From Oidiodendron maius Zn (lineage: Eukaryota > Ascomycota > Leotiomycetes > Myxotrichaceae), in assembly GCA_000827325.1 (NCBI GenBank), contig KN832871.1:1116001-1180000 (forward strand): a stretch of 64,000 bases of DNA, in the 5' to 3' direction. Position numbers and translations under genes: made by a program. Positions 56,948 to 64,000 of this stretch are shown here, in pieces (positions within the stretch are counted from its first letter, which is position 1; each line of letters begins with the position of its first letter). The notes under the pieces were generated by a model. The model was not told the origin of the DNA. It made no database searches and worked only from the letters and a program-made list of their open reading frames with translations.

Positions 56948-59900
56948 AGGGTCGTATGGGCGTAACGTAGGCGCACAGCGATGCAATGCACAGAGGCCCC
57001 GAGGAGAGAAGAGAAGGGAGGACGAGGGAATGAACGAGTCCTCTTACGTCCAGATCTTGCCTGTACTTTGTACTAAGGCGTACCCCGCGACAAACCGTGC
57101 TTGCTTGCTCTTTCCCGGGCTGAGCTCCTTGATCAGGGACGAGACATCCGTCGCCCGTGGAGGCCCCGCGTCGCACTCACTAACACAAGGCAGCTGGCCG
57201 ATGAGACCGGACGAGACTCGCTGGGACCCGGGCTGGGGCGTTCGCAGGCGGGCTGTGGATGATGCCGTTGAAGGGGGGATGCCGGCTAGGCTGGCCCTGG
57301 GTTCGAGGTGTTTGCACGAGCTGCACAGGGCCGCGAGGAAGCTGTACAGTAGCCGTACGAAAGCTGGGCCGGGCCTGGTGCCAGGCGCCAGGTGCTTGGG
57401 ATCACAGCAATAGACTACTGTGCCGGCTCGAAGCCCCGGTTGAGGGGTTAGGGGAAGTGGGATGGGATGGGGATCGATCTGCGGCAGGAGAAAAAAATGA
57501 TAGAAGGGCAGGAGGAGGGCAGTCAGAGCAAGCAAGTATCAGCAATGGCCGGAAGCGAGTGAGGGGAAAGGGGGAGAGAGATGCAAGGTTCGAGCGGTTG
57601 GGGTTCGCTCGAATGGGGCTGCGCTGGTATCCGCTTGGCTGATGTACGTCGTATAGCAGGTGGTGGGAGGACGAGGGCGAGAGCTATAGTTTGTTAAATG
57701 GCCCTCTGAAATATGCCTCGCGACTTGGCAGAACGCGTAGACCAGAGCACGTCGTTTATGTATAAGTCGTCCGCGACGAGGGGGGAAGGGTAGAGACAGA
57801 GCACGGATAAGGGATAGCTACAGAACAAACCCCAATACGGCCAGACCGCAAAAGGCACAGAGCAAACAGAGTCCGAGTTACGTGAAGGGGCAAGGAATGT
57901 TGTGCCACCGCACGAGCGCACGAGGGCACAAAAGGCACGCAACACCACCTCCTCCGCCACATCACCACCGTCTGTGCCCGTGGACATCCCCCAAAACAGA
58001 CGTGCGCGGTAGGGGGCAGCGGGCGTCTCGTCCAATGCCCGCTGGCTGGCACCGGGTCCATTTCAGCAAGCCTCTTGTGCCGCGAGACGCACAGTATATG
58101 GACGCCCCCGCCCTAACCAGGACACTGGGTTATTGCCTCGAACGGGGGTCCTGGCGCCAATGGGATGGGCCGCATTCGCTGGAAGAAGACAAGAAGAGGC
58201 GGTGGAGCGTCGGGATCAGGCATGGCCGAGAGAACCGCGGCCCATCAGGTATATCATCAACTAGGCCAAAGATCTCACTGAGTATCGGTGCGGGTGTCGT
58301 TTCTCTGAAATGTATTCTTGGTATCTGGCTGCCACATGTGCCTCGAGCGATACTGACAGATACAAATCCTCCGACGCTTGGCAGCGGCAGCCCCCATCGA
58401 TTGCACACTGACCGACTGGACGTGCTGGACACAGGCCACACCGGTAGCATACATACATGCCCACCGCATACCCGCCAGGATCAGCTCCAGTCGGAGAATT
58501 CGTCTGTGTGCTCCTCGATGGCAGCAGGCGGTTAGGCCGTGACCCGCGGCCATGAAGGCAATATCCATTCTGCACTGGATCGAGAACTTAAATGCCTCAA
58601 GGACGCCTCGTATGGTAGGGACGTGCAACGTCCCGGACGGAGGAGAGGTGCAGCATCTGGATGTGCAGCATCAAAAGTATTGGACCCTGCCTGGCCGGTT
58701 CTGAGAGCACAATAGTTATCGGGTCCCATGCCCACCGACCTCTCCCCACAATCCCGGCATTTAGAGAAGCTGTCCTCGATGCCTCTACCGCCCCATGGTC
58801 GAGAGCTGGAAGGCTCACATGAAGCTAGAGAAAGCCCTCTGTTTGCCCCTAGCGACGTGCCTTGGAACGCCATCACTTCTCAGATCCTGGGCATCTTGCC
58901 CGAGGAGCCTATCTTGCACGAGGCCGGCGTGCCTCTGCTTGTCATGCCAGGCCTGCCACGCAAACAACAGCATGGACCGCCGATCGCCCGTCTGCCATTT
59001 TCGCAGCCTCCAAGTTTGTTTTTCTTGCCTTCTCGGGATTGACGTACCCATCGTCAGCCCGATACCAGGCACAGATATCGATCGCGCCTCTGATCCAGAT
59101 CTCGATCCATCTGAGCCATGCATCAGTCTGCCCGTCTTGTGTCTGAGTCTCGCCGTCCAGGATCTGGAACAGCAACCGCAAACCGGAACCCTCGCCCCCT
59201 CGCCTTTGTCTCGTCCTCAACTCTCCCTACCCGCGCGGGCCTCGGGCGGTCATCCCCACCCGCAATTACAGGGAGGCTCCCTTGAGGCTGCTCCATCAGA
59301 GGCCGATCTAGCACCTTACCCCAGTCCTCTGTATCCCCAGAGCTGCACGACAACCTCGATACGTCCATGGTGGCCGTGTTGGTGCCACCCGGAAGGCAGC
59401 TGGCGAGAAGCCGCCTCCCCCCGGCCCCAGCCAGATGTCCAGGGCCGGGATACCAAAAACCCATCCCCAATACTCTCCAACATTGGTCCCGTCTTGTGTT
59501 TGAGAGCGTGAAGGCTTCTTCGCACCTTCCTGCCTCTGCAGGAAGGCGAGATACCAGCAGAATCAAACAACCAACAACACAGCTCCAATAGCTCTGCCCC
59601 GAAGCCCGAAGTCCGACAGCCCGAGAGGCTGCTTTCTGTGAGCCGCGATGGCGGGGTCGGAGGTCACGGAACCTTTACGATCCTCCCTATCCACATTCTT
59701 ACTTTCGTTCTTACCGTGCCCCACGGTACTGGACTCTCTACATCACCCGCTGCGTCCGAATGTCTTCGCTAAGTCGCCATTGCCTGCTACGCATCAGATC
59801 TCAACCAGATCCTCGATTACGCTTGCATGGCACGCGTAGAGCCTCGCTAGCCCATCCCAGCTACTGCGCCCCGGTGAAGGCCCTAAAAGTCTTGCTTTCT

Positions 59901-60144
59901 TTAGATTCCCATGGGCTGTGACCCTAGATTCCCATAGTTCCCACAGTTCCCTTCCGATTCCCGCCACCAACCTTGCCGGCCGCACCTCCGTAGTCAGGGG
60001 AATGGATCCCATCCCTTCCGCGAAAACACTAGTGACCAACCTGCAGCCAGGTTCTGTGGAGTACACGAAAGGTAACTTCGTACTGTCCGCTTCGTACTAC
60101 AACACCAGTGCTATCTCTAGTTATCTCGGTGCTTTACAGTACTT

Positions 60145-60158
60145 ACGTACTAGTACGT
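60145..60158. repeat. 14-bp perfect palindrome
   Basis: ACGTACTAGTACGT equals its reverse complement. No function is known. Confidence 0.5.
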
Positions 60159-60938
60159 TGCTTCCGAGTTCCCCTCGCCGCCGTATTTCGAGACACTTCT
60201 CAGGGTGCCTAGTTGGTTGATCTGCTCTTGTCCGGTTTCGGTTGATGCCGCAGAGAGCTGGTGGCACCGAATCGCCAAAGGTGTATTGACTGCTTGCAAG
60301 ATCCGTCCCGGTCGTTCGATCCCGTTTGTCTGACACGGAGATACCTCCGTATCTAGCGGGGCATGCAGAACGAAACAGCTGCTGGACCGGTTCTAGCAAT
60401 ATTACTATGCTCTCCACAACGCCTATGGCCTCCATTCTTTCAGCTGCTGCTGTTGACGAATCGAAGGCCTGACACAAGCCTTACAGCAAACGGTAAGTGA
60501 ACTGCCTGTCTCGGCAGCTCAGATCAGGTGGCGCGTTGCAGAGACTTTGCTGGGGTACTGACACATGCAACCCTTAAACTCCATCGTACAGCTTATCGGG
60601 TGTAATGTTTGTTTGCTTGGGTGTGATGTGCTAATCCAGATATAGTTATTGGCTGGTATGTAGGTCCCAGATCTCTCCACACAATCGGAAACTTCCAGAC
60701 TCTTCCTTAACAACCCCCCTCTCTCCACCCCCTTCCTTCAGTTTTGCTAGAATAGCCTCTTACAGCACGCAACTTGTCAGGGACTCACTTCTTCAGCTGA
60801 GACAGTCATCCATTTCAAACTAGCTTGCTCTAATCCAAGGTATTCCCCTTCCTCCATCTTGACGTCTGTACCCGTGAAAATAAAAAAACATAAAGGACCC
60901 TTACATTCTTCAATACAAAACACTCTTCAACATCTAGA

Positions 60939-60956
60939 CTCTCTCTCTCTCTCTCT
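60939..60956. repeat. (CT)9 microsatellite
   Basis: Nine tandem CT units. Confidence 0.8.
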
Positions 60957-61674
60957 GCCTTTTCATGCGGCCAGATACCGGAGCTGAATCTGCAAAGGCC
61001 CTCCTCTACCTTGAGGACAAACCTCACCCGGCATGCCCCGCTCCCCAAACCCAAGCCCTCGGCCCGACAATGGCACCATGTGGAATCCAGGTCTCATCTA
61101 CCTGTGGACCGCGCAGACCCATAAGTGCTGTACTGAAAATCCCTTCACACGTACCGTTACACTGCTACTGTACCTCTCTCTTGCCCCACCTTCCCTTCAG
61201 CTCCCTCTCCAAGCAGGCTCAATTAAGCGACACAGCCAATCCGATCAATAGGATTCGCGCAATCGGACTTCCTTGTCGTACAGTCCACGCCGTGGCGCTC
61301 GGTGGTACAACAGGATCAAAAGTACTGCACATGTACATATACAGGGCAGTGGGTCACAGGAAGGCTGAGTGACCGGCAGACGGAAAATCACCCCGCCTGC
61401 CTGCCTGCAGCGATCAGGATTCCTATAGGCGTGCAGGAGGTCGAGGGATCTTGGGTAGGGTGTCTTAGTTATTTCCGGGTTTGATTCGATGCGTTATCTA
61501 CAGTCCAATGGACTTGAACCTCCCCTACTCCCATTTTCTCTAGGTTACAATTTCGATGTCAACATTTGGCCATTTTCGTTCAGAGCCTTTTCCTTTCGAG
61601 CTCTCTACACTAATACCCCACCATACGCCAAGTGCAAGTAAACACGGGACACCCCCGCCCCCCCAAACACAGAA

Positions 61675-64000
61675 CTACCGCACACTGTCTACTAACCCAG
61701 CCTCCTTGACGAGCTTGTAGAAGAGGCCGCGCGTCTCCATGAGATTTTTAGGCGTGTCAAACTCTTTGACATTACCGGCCTCCAGCACCACGATTCGATC
61801 GCTGTCTAGGATCGTGTTGATGCGGTGCGCGATCGTGATGATGGTGCGCTTGGAGAAGAGCGCCGAGCGCAGCGTGGCTTGCAGTAGCGCGTCAGTCTCC
61901 ACGTCGACTGCTGCCGTGGCCTCGTCCAGCACTAGGATATTGGATGGCGTGAGCAATGCTCGTGCAAGGGACACTAGCTGCCGCTGGCCCTGTGAGAGAT
62001 TGGATCCGCTATCTTGTCGTCAGCTTCGCGTTTGTGGCGGAGAAAGGGCGATCCGTCAAGCTGTCTCTTGTCTTCCCATAAAACAGGGTTGACCCCGCGA
62101 GGAAAAGACTTACGTCGCAATAGTTGCGACGTAACGGGACGTTGGGAATGGCGTCGGGGATATGGGAATTCGGGAGACGGAGACGCCTCCGTGTGGGAAA
62201 ACAAGACAAGGATTGGCACTTACCCTTCGTTGATTCTGGCTTCGAGGCCACCACTCATACTCGCGACATGATCCTTCAACCTCGCGTGTTCTGCAAATCA
62301 ACATGGTCAGCCGTTGTCTGTGTAACATGCCAGCTTGGAAGCTCTCGGTTCTAAAACCTCACGCATACGAACTCACCTAGTACGCTCCAGAGTTCGGTAT
62401 CGTCATGTACATGGCCGGGGTCAAGATTATCCCTGATGGTGCCTTCGAACAGAGCCGCATCTTGTGGGATGATCGCCAGTCGCCGCCGTAGGTCCAACAG
62501 ACCAATTGTAGACGTGTTCAGCGCGTCAATGGCGATGCCACCTTCGGCAGGCTCAATAATGCGGAAAAGCGCAAGCGTCAGTGAGCTTTTGCCGGCTCCT
62601 GTGCGACCCACGACTCCTATCTTCTCGTGCGCCTTGATGTCAAGGTTGATATTTTTCAACACCAGATCCAGCCCCTCGCGATATCTTGTGCTGTAGTTGT
62701 TGAACTGTACTGCGCCAGACGATGGCCAGCTAATCGGAGGCCGTCGTCGATGCAGCACTTCTGGAGCCTCGCTTGGCAGCCTAGCATACTCTAGAACACG
62801 TTCCACAGAAACAATATTTGTCTCGACTTCTACGGTTTGACGGACGATCCAGTTCAGGGATTGGGTAATCTGAAGGGCGTATGACATGGCCAGACCGACA
62901 TCGCCGGCAGACAGACCACTACCTTGTGACACAGAGATAACCGAGAACCCGGCGGCACTGAGGATAATGACAGAGCCAAGGAATTCGAGCCGTACAGCAA
63001 GCCATCTATTGGAACTATTAGCTTGTAGCCCAGTGATACACCTAGTAGAAAGGCACACCTGTTCGCATTTATGGACGGGAAGTACGCTCGAAGGTTAGCG
63101 TCTACTCGCCACTCATTCTCTAGTGCAAACCGGTCTTCTTGTCTATATGCTCGGATGGTCGTGATTCCTCCCAAAGATTCTTGGAAGTGGGCGTAGATGG
63201 GACTCCTACTTACGCTGTCCAAGCGCTTTAGTTCTCGGGATGTTCTGAGATAGTACCTCTGGACCCAATAGTAGACAAGAGCGAGGGGAATGATCAGGGC
63301 AATGAACGCAGGAGTCGATACAGAAATAACTACTAGAGTAAACATTGCCCGGGCCGTGTTGACGAATAGCATGTTGAAGGTTCGCGCAAGTACCTGTTGA
63401 TGTTAGGGATGCCGATAGCATGGGTACGAACTGCTTACTTCGTCAACGCGATATATGTCACTGTCGTGTATAGCTATTAGCAAACAGATCGTAAGAGCTG
63501 AAATCAAGGACATGGAAGGAACGTAAGCTTCGCAGGAAGTGCGTTTCCAAATAGGCATATGCACGTTGTTGACTGCAGCAAAGTGCAGGGGTTCACAATA
63601 CGAAAAAGAAGCCCTGGACTTTCATGCATTATTGCGCAGTTCCCGCAGGTGATCCCCGCAGGCGATCAGGCGGCAGAATCACTGTCAGGTCTGACGCCTC
63701 GGGCTTGTATCGATTATATCGATATGATAGAATTGCCAAAATGTAACGTGGGTGACGGGGGGGGGGACTAACCTAGAAAATCGGTTAAGAATACGGCCGG
63801 CGGGTGTGCTGGAAGGTTGTTAGAGCGGCTAACCAAGGAATACGACCAGGGAACTACTCACGTTTCGAAGAAACTCATTGGTGACCTGAAGATCGCATAT
63901 GCCATCCTTTCGTGTAGCTTTCTGGATGCCTTCCCCGGATGTTAGTCTTCGCTAGCTTCCGTGGTTGCATGAATGTCGAGGAGCATCGGGAACTCACCTC
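61675..64000 (-). CDS. YCF1: Ycf1-type vacuolar ABCC transporter, C-terminal half (5' end outside window)
   Basis: ABCC (MRP-type) full transporters move glutathione conjugates and metal-glutathione complexes into the vacuole. Only the second membrane domain and NBD2 are here. Exons: 63998-64000 (uncertain), 63929-63862, 63808-63773, 63460-63439, 63393-63059, 63005-62377, 62290-62224 and 62008-61675. The frame closes over all of them, giving about 496 residues plus the missing N-terminal two thirds. Motifs: [35 protein letters not shown] (typical ABCC TMD2 entry), Walker A GRTGAGKS, signature LSQGQRQL, Walker [13 protein letters not shown], and a C-terminus [15 protein letters not shown] like Ycf1 FYSLCMEAGLV. 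The linker [19 protein letters not shown] is also Ycf1-like. Two introns are long (312 and 215 bp) and one contains a G10 tract. Bpt1-like specificity cannot be excluded. Confidence 0.9.
63757..63766. repeat. G10 tract inside an intron of the ABC transporter
   Basis: Ten consecutive G on the plus strand (C10 in the transcript), 6 bp inside the 5' splice site of a 312-bp intron. Length may be uncertain. Confidence 0.7.

Larger units (their letters stand above)
55478..61674. other. 6.2-kb gene-free region between the YDR124W-like gene and the ABC transporter
   Basis: As in the 5-11 kb region, many overlapping short frames occur on both strands, with codon use and composition of GC-rich non-coding DNA (long Arg/Ser/Pro-rich translations, antisense pairs). 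It carries a TATG microsatellite, a CT repeat and a 14-bp palindrome. The right end is the 3' flank of the ABC transporter and the left end the promoter of the YDR124W-like gene. No exon with family identity was found. Confidence 0.55.

Noticed and set aside
56222-56986. 254-codon minus frame with Tyr/Thr repeats
   Set aside because: Its N-terminus is a translated TATG microsatellite and the rest is low-complexity GC-rich sequence.

Overview
This window is nuclear DNA of a filamentous ascomycete (Pezizomycotina). The evidence is: short spliceosomal introns (mostly 45 to 86 bp, GT...AG, CTAAC/CTGAC-like branch sites), a full set of fungal-type proteins (STE3 pheromone receptor, Erf4, Ycf1-type ABCC transporter, fatty alcohol oxidase, YDR124W-like protein), and no operons, phage or CRISPR. 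The species cannot be named from the sequence. No tRNA, rRNA or intact transposon was found.

Layout, left to right. At 0.2-5 kb are an M18 aspartyl aminopeptidase and a long disordered CRIB-motif protein, both on the minus strand, followed by a 6.1 kb stretch with no believable gene. At 11-20 kb are two large transcription/chromatin genes on the minus strand: CTR9 (Paf1 complex) and the SNF2/STH1-type remodeller ATPase. At 21-29.5 kb are an Arl3/ARFRP1 GTPase (+), a FYVE zinc-finger protein (-), a 2.8 kb divergent promoter region and a peroxisomal long-chain fatty alcohol oxidase (+). At 31-38 kb is a 2168-residue ATRX-like SNF2 protein (-). At 40-46.8 kb are the mitochondrial single-strand DNA-binding protein RIM1 (-), a DUF4203 seven-span membrane protein (+) and an Erf4-family palmitoyltransferase subunit (+). 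At 47-55.5 kb are a STE3-type pheromone receptor, an uncharacterised fungal membrane protein and a YDR124W-like (DUF2841) protein, all on the minus strand. A second gene-free stretch of 6.2 kb follows. The window ends inside the last exons of a Ycf1-like vacuolar ABC transporter (-).

The genes do not form one pathway. Three are chromatin/transcription machines (CTR9, SNF2, the ATRX-like protein). Three concern membrane traffic or small GTPase signalling (Arl3, the FYVE protein, the CRIB protein), and Erf4 modifies Ras. Exon joins were worked out by hand from splice signals, frame closure and family conservation. They include a 48-bp intron hidden in frame in CTR9, a 15-bp first coding exon in ERF4 and an AAG acceptor in the YDR124W-like gene. 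I did not find a clearly new biological system. The best leads are the two gene deserts, a perfect AP-1-like hairpin upstream of CTR9, perfect palindromes in promoters, and uncharacterised proteins with recognisable motifs.
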